Source: an uncultured Muribaculaceae bacterium
GTDB taxonomy: Bacteria > Bacteroidota > Bacteroidia > Bacteroidales > Muribaculaceae
NCBI GenBank assembly: GCA_910578395.1
Contig: CAJTPZ010000006.1
Coordinates: 62,001 to 126,000 of the forward strand
Length of the DNA stretch: 64,000 nucleotides
Direction of reading: 5' to 3'
Below, piece after piece: positions 18,222 through 27,807 of this stretch (its first letter is position 1; each line of letters begins with the position of its first letter). A model generated the notes under the pieces. It ran no database searches and was not told where the DNA came from. It worked only from the letters and a program-made list of their open reading frames with translations. A program made the position numbers and the translations under genes.

Positions 18222-19121
18222 TTAAAGTAGTTTTATGCTGATATAACGTTTGGGAGAGCGTTTAATATCGACAAAAAGTGAATCAAGATCGGCCATAGCG
18301 CTGTTTAGATTGTCGTAGAGAGCACGGTCATGAAGAAGAAGTCCGAGTGTTGATTCCGGATTGTTGAGTTGGGATGAGATCTGACGCAGATTTGCCATTG
18401 TTGCATTTGCGTTATCCATCATCGGTTTTATAGGCAGATCTTTGAGTTCGTCGGAAACAGTCGCGAGGTTTCCTGAAATCTGATTTATATTTGATGTTAT
18501 ACCGTTTACGTTGTCCATTGTTGCCGGCAGTTTTGCAACAGAGGCATCAATGTTGCGCATTGTGCGGTCAATGGATCTTGATATTGCATCAAGACGTTGG
18601 ATTGCGGCCAATAATGACGAGTCGGAAGTAATGCGGGTCACTGACAGAAGCAGGGTGTCGACTTTTGGAAGGATATTTTCAACAGATGGCAGCAGAGACT
18701 CTCCGATCGCACCCATCATGCCTGCATCGGTTTTTCCGATGAGCTTGTCACCGACATTGTAAATTTCGTTTTCTGATCCCATTTGAAGAACGATGGATGC
18801 GGTGCCAAGAAGATCGGTCTGTATCATGGCAACGGTGCCTTTGGGGATTCTTAGTTTTTTGTCGAGATTAAGTTCTACAAGCACGTGGCCGGGATTGTCA
18901 TATTCATACGATATTTCGTGAACGAGTCCGACTTTGAATCCGTTTACAGTGACAGGAGAGGAAACTGCCAGCCCATTTACATCAGTATAACTGACGTAGT
19001 AGTAGTTAGCCGGTTTGAAGATGTTTATGCCTTTAAGGTACTCGATTCCGAAGAAAAGGACACAAATAGCGATAACAGTGCATGCACCGATAACGGTTTC
19101 TTTTCTGAAGATTCTGCTCAT
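18222..19121 (-). CDS. MlaD/MCE family protein
   Basis: This 299-residue protein has one N-terminal membrane helix (TVIGACTVIAICVLFFGIEY), then an MCE domain at about residues 38-115 (YVSYTDVNGLAVSSPVTVNG, followed by FKVGLVHEI). The rest is a long helical region with regular heptad-like Asn/Leu spacing. MCE proteins form hexameric rings or tunnels that carry lipids across the periplasm. No mlaE or mlaF partner lies beside it; the upstream neighbour is the amidase gene (58-base gap), a common Bacteroidota pairing. Confidence 0.9.
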   Translation of the reverse strand: MSRIFRKETVIGACTVIAICVLFFGIEYLKGINIFKPANYYYVSYTDVNGLAVSSPVTVNGFKVGLVHEISYEYDNPGHVLVELNLDKKLRIPKGTVAMIQTDLLGTASIVLQMGSENEIYNVGDKLIGKTDAGMMGAIGESLLPSVENILPKVDTLLLSVTRITSDSSLLAAIQRLDAISRSIDRTMRNIDASVAKLPATMDNVNGITSNINQISGNLATVSDELKDLPIKPMMDNANATMANLRQISSQLNNPESTLGLLLHDRALYDNLNSAMADLDSLFVDIKRSPKRYISIKLL

Positions 19122-19179
19122 GATCTATAAAGTGGTTTGAACAAGTCTGATTTAATTTGTAAACAGTATTTTATGGCGT

Positions 19180-20286
19180 TCATTTCTGTCGGTTATCCAA
19201 CTCAATGATAAACGCTCCCGGAAAATCTTTGATATTTTCTTTAAGAAGTTTTTTTGCTTCGGCCATGGTTGAGCATTCGCCGATATAGTATTTGTGCCAT
19301 TTTCCATCACGAAAACATCCGGGCTTTCTGCCTTTGAAATCAGGAGCTCCGTTTTTTACAGGTTTTGCGGATGCAAGGATCTGTACATGATATTTTTTCT
19401 TAGAGGAAGATGCGTTGGCTTGTGATTCAGTCGGCCTCTTTTCTTTATTTTTAGACTCAACAGTAGATTTTGAGGGTTTCTTTGTCTTGTCAGATGCTGC
19501 TTTGGGCATGTGCGCAGAACCTGCTCCGAGATAAGACGAGAATGCATCGCTGATTGATTGCGCCATTGCCTGTTTGCCTTTATCGGAATCAAGATATTTC
19601 TCCATCATAGGATTGCATATGAAATCAAGCTCAATGAGCACAGATGGCATCGATGTGGCCCAGAGTACCCAAAATCCGGCCTGACGAACACCGTTGTTGG
19701 TTCTTCCGGCAGTTTTTATCAGGTTGTTCTGAACGTGCTGTGCAAACCTGACACTTTGGTCGATATGTCTGTTCTGACCAAGCTCAAACATGATATAGCT
19801 TTCGGCTGATGCCGGGTCAAAACCTTCATAGCTCGTAGCAAAGTCGGTGTCGAGAGAAATTACAGAATTCTCACGTTTTGCGACCTCGAAGTTTGCAGCG
19901 CTTTTGTGAAGGCCAAGGGTGTATACCGAGGTCCCTTTTATTGTCGTACGCCGACGGTTGGATTTAGCCACGGAGTTGACATGTATAGAAATAAACAGGT
20001 CACCTTCGGCATTGTTTGCAATATCGGCACGTTCTTTTAGTGATATGTAGCGGTCGTCGGATCTGGTGTAGACAATGTCGATGTCGGGATGATCCTTTTT
20101 TATGATTTCTCCGGCAAGGATCGCTACATCGAGGTTGATGGTCTTCTCGTTTGTTATCTTTCCTACCGCACCGAAGTCTTTACCTCCATGTCCCGGATCG
20201 ATGACTATGGTATAACGAGATGCCTGACATGTAAATGATATCAGGAATGCAAACGCGATGAAAATTCTATAGTAAAAAAACGGCAT
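19180..20286 (-). CDS. N-acetylmuramoyl-L-alanine amidase with C-terminal SPOR-like domain
   Basis: This zinc amidase cleaves the bond between N-acetylmuramic acid and L-alanine in peptidoglycan. The N-terminal signal (FFYYRIFIAFAFLISFTCQA) is followed by the Amidase_3 motif TIVIDPGHGGKDFGAVG, the zinc-ligand stretch ISIHVNSVAKS and VLIELDFICNP with the catalytic glutamate. A Lys/Ser-rich linker leads to a SPOR-like domain at the end (KYHVQILASAKPVKNG). I start at ATG 20286 (368 residues): a TAnnTTTG box at 20296-20303 lies only nine bases upstream, which rules out an earlier in-frame start at 20319 if that promoter is used. Confidence 0.93.
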   Translation of the reverse strand: MPFFYYRIFIAFAFLISFTCQASRYTIVIDPGHGGKDFGAVGKITNEKTINLDVAILAGEIIKKDHPDIDIVYTRSDDRYISLKERADIANNAEGDLFISIHVNSVAKSNRRRTTIKGTSVYTLGLHKSAANFEVAKRENSVISLDTDFATSYEGFDPASAESYIMFELGQNRHIDQSVRFAQHVQNNLIKTAGRTNNGVRQAGFWVLWATSMPSVLIELDFICNPMMEKYLDSDKGKQAMAQSISDAFSSYLGAGSAHMPKAASDKTKKPSKSTVESKNKEKRPTESQANASSSKKKYHVQILASAKPVKNGAPDFKGRKPGCFRDGKWHKYYIGECSTMAEAKKLLKENIKDFPGAFIIELDNRQK

Positions 20287-20295
20287 ATTCCGATG

Positions 20296-20303
20296 CAAAG
20301 GTA
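20296..20303 (-). promoter_or_regulatory. -7 promoter element of the amidase gene
   Basis: On the minus strand the box reads TACCTTTG, an exact match to the Bacteroidota -7 consensus TAnnTTTG. No TTTG is present at the usual distance upstream. Transcription would begin only a few bases before ATG 20286, giving an almost leaderless message. Confidence 0.55.
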
Positions 20304-20417
20304 AGTCTTTGTACCGCAAAGTTCCGAACTAAAGAGTGGAAAAAATTACTTCCAATCTGGTATTTTACGGGTATATGTAAAAATATGGGATATGTAGAGT
20401 CAAGAAGAACCAAGATG

Positions 20418-20449
20418 TTTGCATTTGTGTGTCGGAAATGTTATTTTTG
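20418..20449 (+). promoter_or_regulatory. Promoter of the polysaccharide operon
   Basis: TTTG at 20418-20421 and TATTTTTG at 20442-20449 are separated by exactly 20 bases, the canonical Bacteroidota -33/-7 arrangement. Start of transcription is expected near 20456, leaving a leader of about 80 bases before ATG 20537. Confidence 0.75.
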
Positions 20450-20536
20450 CTCAAAATGGGAAAAGAGTGATGTTTGTTAAGACAGTCTTGATTGATTGTC
20501 TCAACAGGCATAATATCATACGAAAAAATATGCAAG

Positions 20537-21670
20537 ATGGAATCTTGGATGGCTAATGTGTTGTCGGTGTTTTTGATAAGCGTGATTGTTACGGGCGTCT
20601 TGATACCGCAAATATTGCTGATTGCGTTTCGCAAACAGCTTTTTGATGTTCCGGATGAAAGGAAAATCCATCAGGGAGTTGTGCCGCGTCTTGGAGGAAT
20701 CGCGTTTGTGCCGGCGATCTTTCTGTCTATCGCATTTGTCGCCGGTGTCAATGCCATGCTATACAAGAACCAGATTTTTATGGCTCTTGGTCAAATTCCA
20801 CTTCAGTTGTGCTTCGGATTGTGTGCGCTCATGCTGATGTATCTCGTTGGTATGGCAGATGATCTTGTCGGAGTGAGATACCGAGCTAAATTTCTTGCCC
20901 AGATAATTGCCGGTGTACTTATCGTTATGTCGGGCCTCGTAGTGGATGATCTGCACGGTTTTTTCTTTTTGGGTATTCTTCCTTTACCGGTGGCTTGGGT
21001 TCTGACTGTTATAGCATTGGTATTGATCGTTAATGCTGTTAATCTTATAGACGGAATTGACGGCCTTGCGTCGGGATTGTGCGGAATTGCACTGCTGTTT
21101 TTCGGAATAGTCTTCTTTGCGGTAGACGAAATGGTATATTCGTTGATAGCGTTTGCTGCTTTTGGAACTCTTGTGCCGTTTTTCTATTACAATGTGTTCG
21201 GTGAAGCGAAGGTTAAGAAAAAGATTTTTATGGGAGATACTGGTGCGCTTACAACCGGTGTAGTGCTGAGCATTCTTGTAGTGAAAATATGCATGATACC
21301 GCGGATCAACATAGTTGAGATGAATCCTATTGTGTTGGCGTACTCACCATTGATTGTCCCATGTTTCGATGTGGTCAGAGTATACTTGCACCGTGTAAGG
21401 GCCGGGCGTAATCCGTTCTTACCTGACAAGTGCCACATCCACCACAAGATGCTTGCACTTGGCATGAACCAGCGTGTTGTTATGCCTATCATACTTCTTA
21501 TATCGGTTGTGTTTGTAGTGTGCAATATTATTCTTTCCCAATATATAAACTCCACAATAATAATGTTGATCGACATAGTGATGTGGATTCTGTTCAATAT
21601 GTGGCTTACGCGGGCTATCAAGGCAAGGGAGAGACGGTTTCATATTTCAGTAGAGAATCAATATAAGTAA
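20537..21670 (+). CDS. Polyprenyl-phosphate N-acetylhexosamine-1-phosphate transferase (WecA/TagO-like)
   Basis: This 377-residue membrane protein of the MraY/WecA family starts lipid-linked glycan synthesis by moving a sugar-1-phosphate from a UDP-sugar to undecaprenyl phosphate. Visible motifs are KIHQGVVPRLGGIAF, the catalytic GMADDLVGVRYRAK, NAVNLIDGIDGLASGL and FMGDTGALTTG, all in family order, with about eleven helices. The His-rich loop DKCHIHHKMLALG is also typical. I use ATG 20537; an upstream TTG (20492) has no support. It is the first gene of the polysaccharide operon, behind a canonical promoter. Confidence 0.92.
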   Translation: MESWMANVLSVFLISVIVTGVLIPQILLIAFRKQLFDVPDERKIHQGVVPRLGGIAFVPAIFLSIAFVAGVNAMLYKNQIFMALGQIPLQLCFGLCALMLMYLVGMADDLVGVRYRAKFLAQIIAGVLIVMSGLVVDDLHGFFFLGILPLPVAWVLTVIALVLIVNAVNLIDGIDGLASGLCGIALLFFGIVFFAVDEMVYSLIAFAAFGTLVPFFYYNVFGEAKVKKKIFMGDTGALTTGVVLSILVVKICMIPRINIVEMNPIVLAYSPLIVPCFDVVRVYLHRVRAGRNPFLPDKCHIHHKMLALGMNQRVVMPIILLISVVFVVCNIILSQYINSTIIMLIDIVMWILFNMWLTRAIKARERRFHISVENQYK

Positions 21671-21726
21671 TATAAAATCGAGAACGAAGAATTAACGTCG
21701 GAAACGTCGCAAATTTTAGTCGGATA

Positions 21727-24267
21727 ATGAATAAGAACATACAGAGTATATTGATAGTGTTGGTGTTGTTTATGGTTGGCGGGGTAGCGTCGGCAAAAAT
21801 GACAGACCAGCAGGTTATAAGCTATGTAAAAACCGCAACGGCACAAGGTAAAAGCCAGCAGCAGATCGGTAAGGAGCTTTTTTCGCGCGGTGTTAGCCAA
21901 GAGCAGCTCGATCGGGTAAAGAAGACTATCGAGAATCAAGGGCCGAATGCCAAGGCTGTGTCGACAAAAAAAACGACAGATGAAAACGGTAGCTCAACCC
22001 TGAGATCCGTAGATAAACGTAACAATCTAAAGGACTCCACTCTTATAAAGAAGGTTGTCAGGGAGGATTTAGCGGCATTGCAGGATCGTGCACAGAAGGA
22101 GGGCTATTATGTGCGTGATGCCAATGGTTCATTGGTGTATATGCCTGGAAGTGAGTCTACAGTGTCTGTTGACTCCATGACGTATGATCAGCTTCTTTCT
22201 ATCGAACCTATACCACAGGTTTTTGGCCAGGATATTTTCAGAAGTCGTAATCTGACGTTTGAACCTAATGTGAATATGGCCACTCCTGAGGATTATCGCC
22301 TGGGACCGGGGGATGAGGTCGTGATAAATGTATGGGGAAATAATGAAAACAGTTTCAGAGAGGTTATCACGCCAGAAGGGTGTATAATATTGAGTCAGGT
22401 AGGACCTGTGTATCTGAGCGGTCTTACAGTAAAGGAAGCTAATGAACGGGCAAAAAGCGCATTGTCGCCGATTTATTCCGACATAGAGAACGAGGCTTCG
22501 GAAATTTCTTTGACGCTTGGTCAGCTTCGGTCGATACAGGTCAATGTGATGGGAGAAGTTGTTACTCCCGGCACTTATAGAATGTCGCCGTTCTCCACAT
22601 TATTTTCTGCGGTATACAATGCCGGTGGAGTGGCACCGTCAGGTTCGCTGCGCACTATTGAGGTCATGAGAAACGGTCGCAGAATTGCAAGTGCGGATCT
22701 ATATGAGTTTCTGTTTAACGGTAAATCAGGCGGAGATATAAGATTGCAGGAGAATGATGTAATCATTGTTACGCCTTATGACAGGATCGTCAGGATTGAC
22801 GGAAGTGTAAAACGTCCGATGAGCTATGAGATGAAGAAGGGCGAGACACTTTCCGATCTTATTGAATATGCCGGAGGACTGACAGGCAATGCTTATGGAG
22901 ATCGCCTTACTTTGGAACGCTCGACAGGAAAGGGAAAATCGGTACTTACTGTTGATGCTTCTGATTTTGAGACAACTCGCCTTGATGACGGTGATGTGGT
23001 TGTGGTGCAGGAAGGCATCTCGAGGTATGACAACCGTGTGGATATTCTCGGAGCAGTTTTTCGTCCCGGTAAATATTCTATAGGCACAGATGTCATTACT
23101 GTAAAGGACCTTGTATCGAAGGCCGACGGACTGCGGGAGGATGCTTTTTCAGGACGCGTACAGCTTTACCGTGAAAAAGAGGATAGATCGGTAGTTGTGG
23201 AGTCTTTTGACCTGGGGGCTGTTTTGCGCGGTGCACAGGCCGATGTCAAGCTACGGCCGAATGACGTGCTTATTATTTCGTCGATAACGGACCTTGAGCC
23301 TAAAGGCGATTTTGTAATTTCAGGAGAGGTTGCCAACCCCGGAAAATATGCTTTTGCCGAGGGGACTACTGTGGAGGATCTTATAATGCTTGCCGGTGGA
23401 TTGCTGGAAGGTGCGTCTGACGCTAAAATAGATATTTCGCGCCGTATTGTGGACCCGAATGCGACTGATATCGGCGGAAAAATTGCAAAGAATTTCACTA
23501 TCGCGATCAGCAAGGGGCTTGCCATAGACGGGGGTGATAAATTTGTGCTTGAACCTAATGACGTGATTGATGTGCGTCACTCTCCCGCCTACATTAAGCA
23601 GCGCCGTGTGAAGGTGTCGGGTGAGGTTCCGTTTGAAGGAATGTATACACTCGGATCGAGATCGGAGCGTCTCAGTGATCTTGTTAAGCGAGCCGGCGGA
23701 GTGTCGGACTACGCATATCTAAAGGGGGCGCATCTTTCACGATTGCTTTCTGAGGAGGAAAAAGTCGCACGAGATGAAGCATTGCGTCTGGCTCTTTCTA
23801 CAGCCGGAGCTGACTCTATCTCATCGGCCAATCTTCTTTCGAGCAATACATATCCGATCGGTATAAATCTGGATATGGCAATTGCAAATCCGGGAAGTCA
23901 TTATGATATTGTGTTGCAGGACGGTGATGAACTGGTTATACCTGAGCTTGTGAATACAGTGAAAATCACAGGCGATGTGCTGTATCCCAACTCAGTAGTA
24001 TATATGCCTAATAAAAAGCTCAAGTATTATATCGAACAGGCAGGCGGATATAGTGACAATGCAAATAAGGGAAAGGCATTTGTGGTGTATATGAACGGTC
24101 ATGTCGAGAAAGGAAAGAACGCTGTTATTGAGCCGGGTTGCCAGATCATTGTGCCGACAAAACCGACCAAGGACTCTGCCAACAGTATTCAGAAATGGCT
24201 GGCAATCGGCACATCGGCTGTTTCGCTCGGAACCATGGCAGCTTCAATTGTTAACCTTATCAAGTGA
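21727..24267 (+). CDS. Polysaccharide export outer-membrane protein with multiple SLBB domains (Wza-like)
   Basis: This 846-residue protein has an N-terminal signal (SILIVLVLFMVGGVASA), then a short helical region (QQIGKELFSRGVSQEQLDRV). The Poly_export domain starts near residue 185 (YRLGPGDEVVINVWG). Several SLBB repeats follow, recognisable by recurring blocks such as VNVMGEVVTPGTYRM, VDILGAVFRPGKYSI, FVISGEVANPGKYAF, VKVSGEVPFEGMYTL and VKITGDVLYPNSVVY. It is larger than enterobacterial Wza (about 380 residues), as usual in Bacteroidota. A hydrophobic segment ends the protein. It should form the outer-membrane exit pore with the Wzz-like protein encoded next. Confidence 0.92.
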   Translation: MNKNIQSILIVLVLFMVGGVASAKMTDQQVISYVKTATAQGKSQQQIGKELFSRGVSQEQLDRVKKTIENQGPNAKAVSTKKTTDENGSSTLRSVDKRNNLKDSTLIKKVVREDLAALQDRAQKEGYYVRDANGSLVYMPGSESTVSVDSMTYDQLLSIEPIPQVFGQDIFRSRNLTFEPNVNMATPEDYRLGPGDEVVINVWGNNENSFREVITPEGCIILSQVGPVYLSGLTVKEANERAKSALSPIYSDIENEASEISLTLGQLRSIQVNVMGEVVTPGTYRMSPFSTLFSAVYNAGGVAPSGSLRTIEVMRNGRRIASADLYEFLFNGKSGGDIRLQENDVIIVTPYDRIVRIDGSVKRPMSYEMKKGETLSDLIEYAGGLTGNAYGDRLTLERSTGKGKSVLTVDASDFETTRLDDGDVVVVQEGISRYDNRVDILGAVFRPGKYSIGTDVITVKDLVSKADGLREDAFSGRVQLYREKEDRSVVVESFDLGAVLRGAQADVKLRPNDVLIISSITDLEPKGDFVISGEVANPGKYAFAEGTTVEDLIMLAGGLLEGASDAKIDISRRIVDPNATDIGGKIAKNFTIAISKGLAIDGGDKFVLEPNDVIDVRHSPAYIKQRRVKVSGEVPFEGMYTLGSRSERLSDLVKRAGGVSDYAYLKGAHLSRLLSEEEKVARDEALRLALSTAGADSISSANLLSSNTYPIGINLDMAIANPGSHYDIVLQDGDELVIPELVNTVKITGDVLYPNSVVYMPNKKLKYYIEQAGGYSDNANKGKAFVVYMNGHVEKGKNAVIEPGCQIIVPTKPTKDSANSIQKWLAIGTSAVSLGTMAASIVNLIK

Positions 24268-24275
24268 TGTAGGAC

Positions 24276-25451
24276 ATGAGCAAAGAAGAGGATCGGACAC
24301 AGCCTGCAATCGAGGAAAAGGAAATCGATATAGTCGATCTTGCGGTGAAATTGTGGGGGAAAAGGCGCCGGATACTGAGATGGGGATTGATTGGTGCAGT
24401 TGTCGGAGTCATTGTCGCGTTGTCAATACCTAAAGAGTATGTGGCCACAGTGACCCTTGTACCGGAATCCACAGTAGGAAAGAGCAGTCGTTCGTTGGGA
24501 TCACTTGCCGCACTGGCAGGGATAGGAGGGGGAGATATGTCAGGCGGACGTGAGGCTGTGTATCCGGGGCTTTATCCTGATGTGGTCAGCTCGGTTCCTT
24601 TTGCGTTGGATTTGTCAGAGGTGGTTCTCCCTACAGGCATTAAGGATGAAGAGACAATGACACTAAAGCAGATTCTCGGCAAGCATACATCTCGTCCGTG
24701 GTGGAGTGTGATTATGGGTTTTCCAAGCCGTATAGCCGCAATGTTTGATAATTCTGCTGATGTAGAGCCTAAATTATCTACAAAAGCATCGGTTGCTTCT
24801 GACAGTGTTGTTGAGGATATTAATTTTTATCAGCCTAATTCTCTTCAGCTTTCAAAAAGCCAGATGGGGCTTGTTGGTCTTGTGAATTCACGCGTCAGTG
24901 TGGCTGTCGATCAAAAAACGCAGCTGATAAATATAACAGTGACAATGCAGGATGCGCTTGCAGCAGCCAGTCTTGCTGATACTGTAGCCAACAGACTTAC
25001 CCGGTTTGTTACGGCATACCGTACAAACAAAGCACGACATGACCTTGTCTTTGCCAAACAAATCAACCAGGAGGCACAGCAAAGATATTACGATGCGCAA
25101 CGAGCTTATGCGAAAGCTCTTGACCGAAATCAAGGTATTGTGCTCAGGTCGGCATCAATTGAACTTGAGCGATTGCAGAATGAAGCCGCACTCGCATATA
25201 ACCTATACAACTCAACATCACAGCAGGTGCAGGTGGCCGAGGTTAAGGTTCAAGAAAGTACTCCGGTATTTACCGTCATGCAGCCGGCTGTTGTGCCATT
25301 CAAAGCCGCAAAGCCTAATGTGAAGATGATAATCGCGGGTTTTGCCTTTCTGGGTATTATGGGAGCACTTGGTTATACATTGATTGTGCCGTCGTTGGGT
25401 CCGGTATTCAGGGATAAACAGAGGTCATTGCAAAAACAGGAACAAGGATGA
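24276..25451 (+). CDS. Chain-length determinant / Wzz-like protein
   Basis: This 391-residue inner-membrane protein has a helix near residues 32-52 (LRWGLIGAVVGVIVALSIP) followed by the family motif KEYVATVTLVPE. A large periplasmic coiled region (residues about 170-340) precedes a second helix near residue 352 (MIIAGFAFLGIMGALGYTLI). It lacks the cytoplasmic tyrosine-kinase domain found in fused Wzc proteins. It should set chain length and connect the inner-membrane machinery to the Wza-like pore. It starts 8 bases after that gene and overlaps rfbA by 4 bases. Confidence 0.88.
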   Translation: MSKEEDRTQPAIEEKEIDIVDLAVKLWGKRRRILRWGLIGAVVGVIVALSIPKEYVATVTLVPESTVGKSSRSLGSLAALAGIGGGDMSGGREAVYPGLYPDVVSSVPFALDLSEVVLPTGIKDEETMTLKQILGKHTSRPWWSVIMGFPSRIAAMFDNSADVEPKLSTKASVASDSVVEDINFYQPNSLQLSKSQMGLVGLVNSRVSVAVDQKTQLINITVTMQDALAAASLADTVANRLTRFVTAYRTNKARHDLVFAKQINQEAQQRYYDAQRAYAKALDRNQGIVLRSASIELERLQNEAALAYNLYNSTSQQVQVAEVKVQESTPVFTVMQPAVVPFKAAKPNVKMIIAGFAFLGIMGALGYTLIVPSLGPVFRDKQRSLQKQEQG

Positions 25452-26356
25452 AAGGTATAATACTTGCAGGAGGAAGTGGCACGAGACTTTATCCCATCAC
25501 TAAAGGGGTTAGCAAGCAGTTGCTTCCTGTCTATGACAAGCCGATGATTTATTATCCGTTGTCGGTGCTTATGCTTGCCGGAATAAGGGATATTCTTATC
25601 ATAACGACACCTCATGATATGGATTCATTCCGTCGTTTGCTTGGCGATGGCAGTGATTTTGGTGTAAGGTTGCAATATGCAGTGCAGCCGTCGCCTGACG
25701 GACTCGCACAGGCGTTTGTAATCGGTAAGGATTTTATCGGTGATGATGCCGTTTGCCTTGTCCTGGGTGACAATATTTTTCACGGAGCCGGATTTGTCGG
25801 AAAACTCAGAGAAGCGGTTTCTGCGGCGGAAGAACATAAGAAAGCTACAGTTTTCGGTTATTGGGTGAATGATCCGGAGCGCTACGGGGTAGCATCATTT
25901 GACAAGACAGGCAATTGTTTGTCGATAGAGGAAAAACCAGAGAATCCTAAGTCCAATTACGCGGTTGTGGGGCTTTATTTTTATCCTAACAAGGTCGTTG
26001 GAGTCGCACATGAGATCAAACCGTCGGCACGTGGTGAGCTTGAGATCACGACAGTCAACCAGCGTTTTCTGGATGACGGTGAGATTAAAATACAGTTACT
26101 TGGACGAGGTTTCGCATGGCTCGATACCGGAACGCATGACTCTCTTGCGGAGGCCGGATCATATATAGAAACAATTGAGAAGCGCCAAGGACTGAAAGTG
26201 GGCTGCCTTGAGGGAATAGCTTATAGAATGGGCTGGATCACGGAAGAAAAACTACGTGAGGCCGCGCAACCGATGTTGAAAAATCCATACGGTCAGTATC
26301 TTCTGAAAGTGATTGAGGATGTTGAACGTACGGGAGAAATTAATCCTGATTTCTGA
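25448..26356 (+). CDS. rfbA: Glucose-1-phosphate thymidylyltransferase
   Basis: This 302-residue enzyme makes dTDP-glucose from dTTP and glucose-1-phosphate, the first step to dTDP-L-rhamnose. The nucleotide-binding motif GGSGTRLYPITKGVSKQLLP opens the protein. LVLGDNIFHGAGF holds the metal-binding Asp, and SIEEKPENPKSNYAVVGLYF the sugar-binding site. Its ATG overlaps the Wzz stop (ATGA). The four rhamnose genes follow in the order A, C, D, B. Confidence 0.96.
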   Translation: MKGIILAGGSGTRLYPITKGVSKQLLPVYDKPMIYYPLSVLMLAGIRDILIITTPHDMDSFRRLLGDGSDFGVRLQYAVQPSPDGLAQAFVIGKDFIGDDAVCLVLGDNIFHGAGFVGKLREAVSAAEEHKKATVFGYWVNDPERYGVASFDKTGNCLSIEEKPENPKSNYAVVGLYFYPNKVVGVAHEIKPSARGELEITTVNQRFLDDGEIKIQLLGRGFAWLDTGTHDSLAEAGSYIETIEKRQGLKVGCLEGIAYRMGWITEEKLREAAQPMLKNPYGQYLLKVIEDVERTGEINPDF

Positions 26357-26361
26357 CAGCA

Positions 26362-26931
26362 ATGATTGAGGTATTAAAGACAGAGATAGACGGAGTGTGC
26401 ATTATAAGTCCGAAAGTTTTTAACGATTCCAGAGGATATTTCTTTGAATCTTTCAGCAGGAAAGAATTTGAGGATAAGGTGGCCATTGCTGATTTTGTCC
26501 AGGATAATGAATCGATGTCGAGCTATGGAGTAATGCGTGGTCTGCATTTCCAGGCTCCTCCTTTCTCGCAGGCAAAGCTTGTGAGGTGTGTGCGTGGGCG
26601 AGTGCTTGATGTGGCTGTCGATCTCAGGGTAGGATCTCCTACTTATGGGCAGCATGTTGCTGTTGAGTTGTCGGAGGATAATCATCTGCAGTTTTTCGTG
26701 CCGAGAGGCTTCGCTCATGGTTTCGCTGTGTTGAGTGAAACCGCAGTGTTCCAATATAAGTGCGACAACTATTATGCTCCTCAGGCAGAGGGAGGTGTTT
26801 CTATAAAGGATGAATCGCTCGGAATTGACTGGAGAATCCCGGTAGACAGGGCTTTGCTGTCGGATAAGGATCTTAAGCATCCGTTGCTTAAAGATTTTGA
26901 AAGCCCGTTTGTATATAATGAAAATTGCTGA
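26362..26931 (+). CDS. rfbC: dTDP-4-dehydrorhamnose 3,5-epimerase
   Basis: This 189-residue cupin-fold enzyme epimerises C3 and C5 of dTDP-4-keto-6-deoxyglucose. The family motifs are SRGYFFESFSRKEFE, GVMRGLHFQAPPFSQAKLVR (catalytic His), VLDVAVDLRVGSPTYG and FVPRGFAHGFAVLSETAVFQ. Length is typical. It follows rfbA after 5 bases; rfbD begins immediately after its stop. Confidence 0.95.
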   Translation: MIEVLKTEIDGVCIISPKVFNDSRGYFFESFSRKEFEDKVAIADFVQDNESMSSYGVMRGLHFQAPPFSQAKLVRCVRGRVLDVAVDLRVGSPTYGQHVAVELSEDNHLQFFVPRGFAHGFAVLSETAVFQYKCDNYYAPQAEGGVSIKDESLGIDWRIPVDRALLSDKDLKHPLLKDFESPFVYNENC

Positions 26932-27807
26932 ATGATGAATATACTTGTAACAGGGGCCAACGGCCAGCTTGGCTGCTGCCTGCGCGATGTCGCCGGAGGC
27001 TCATCGGACAATTATATTTTTACCGATGTTGCAGAACTTGATGTGACTGACCGTGATTCAGTTGTTGAAATGGTTGTTGACAACGATGTGGAGGTTGTGA
27101 TCAATTGTGCGGCTTACACTAATGTTGACAAGGCTGAAGATGATGCTGAATTAGCTGAGGCTCTTAATGCTGATGCAGTGCGAAATCTGGCGGAAGCCGT
27201 GAAATACAATGTAGGTACTTTGATCCATATCTCAACCGACTATGTGTTTGGAAAAGAGCCTTACAATGTACCATGCCGGGAGGATCAGAAGGGGACTCCG
27301 ACAGGGGTCTATGGTATGACAAAACTTCGAGGAGAACAGGCAATTACTGAATCCGGAGCGAAGTCTCTTATCTTCCGTACGGCATGGCTTTATTCCGAAT
27401 ACGGCAAGAATTTTGTGAAGACGATGTTGGATCTGACATCTGTAAAGCCGGAACTGAAGGTCGTATTTGACCAGGTTGGCACACCTACCTATGCCAGAGA
27501 TCTGGCGGAAGCGATTTTCTCGATTGTGGAAAACCGTAGGCTAAACGGCAATGAAGGTGTATATCACTATTCAAACGAGGGTGTGTGTTCGTGGTATGAT
27601 TTCACGAAAATGATAGCTGAATACTCGGGGAATACGGGATGTGATATTCAACCGTGTCACTCTTCGGAATTTCCGTCGAAGGTTATACGTCCGTCATATT
27701 CTGTCTTAGATAAAACCAAATTTAAGGAGACGTTCGGGCAGACAGTGCCTTATTGGACCGATTCATTGAGAAAATGCATAAACAATCTAAAAAGCAATGA
27801 AGCGTAA
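26932..27807 (+). CDS. rfbD: dTDP-4-dehydrorhamnose reductase
   Basis: This 291-residue short-chain dehydrogenase-type enzyme reduces the 4-keto group to give dTDP-L-rhamnose. The NAD(P) motif VTGANGQLGCCLRD is at the N-terminus, STDYVFGKEPYNVPCRE gives the conserved middle, and YGMTKLRGE carries the YxxxK catalytic pair. Two ATG codons stand in tandem at 26932 and 26935; either could start. The end overlaps rfbB by 11 bases. Confidence 0.95.
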   Translation: MMNILVTGANGQLGCCLRDVAGGSSDNYIFTDVAELDVTDRDSVVEMVVDNDVEVVINCAAYTNVDKAEDDAELAEALNADAVRNLAEAVKYNVGTLIHISTDYVFGKEPYNVPCREDQKGTPTGVYGMTKLRGEQAITESGAKSLIFRTAWLYSEYGKNFVKTMLDLTSVKPELKVVFDQVGTPTYARDLAEAIFSIVENRRLNGNEGVYHYSNEGVCSWYDFTKMIAEYSGNTGCDIQPCHSSEFPSKVIRPSYSVLDKTKFKETFGQTVPYWTDSLRKCINNLKSNEA

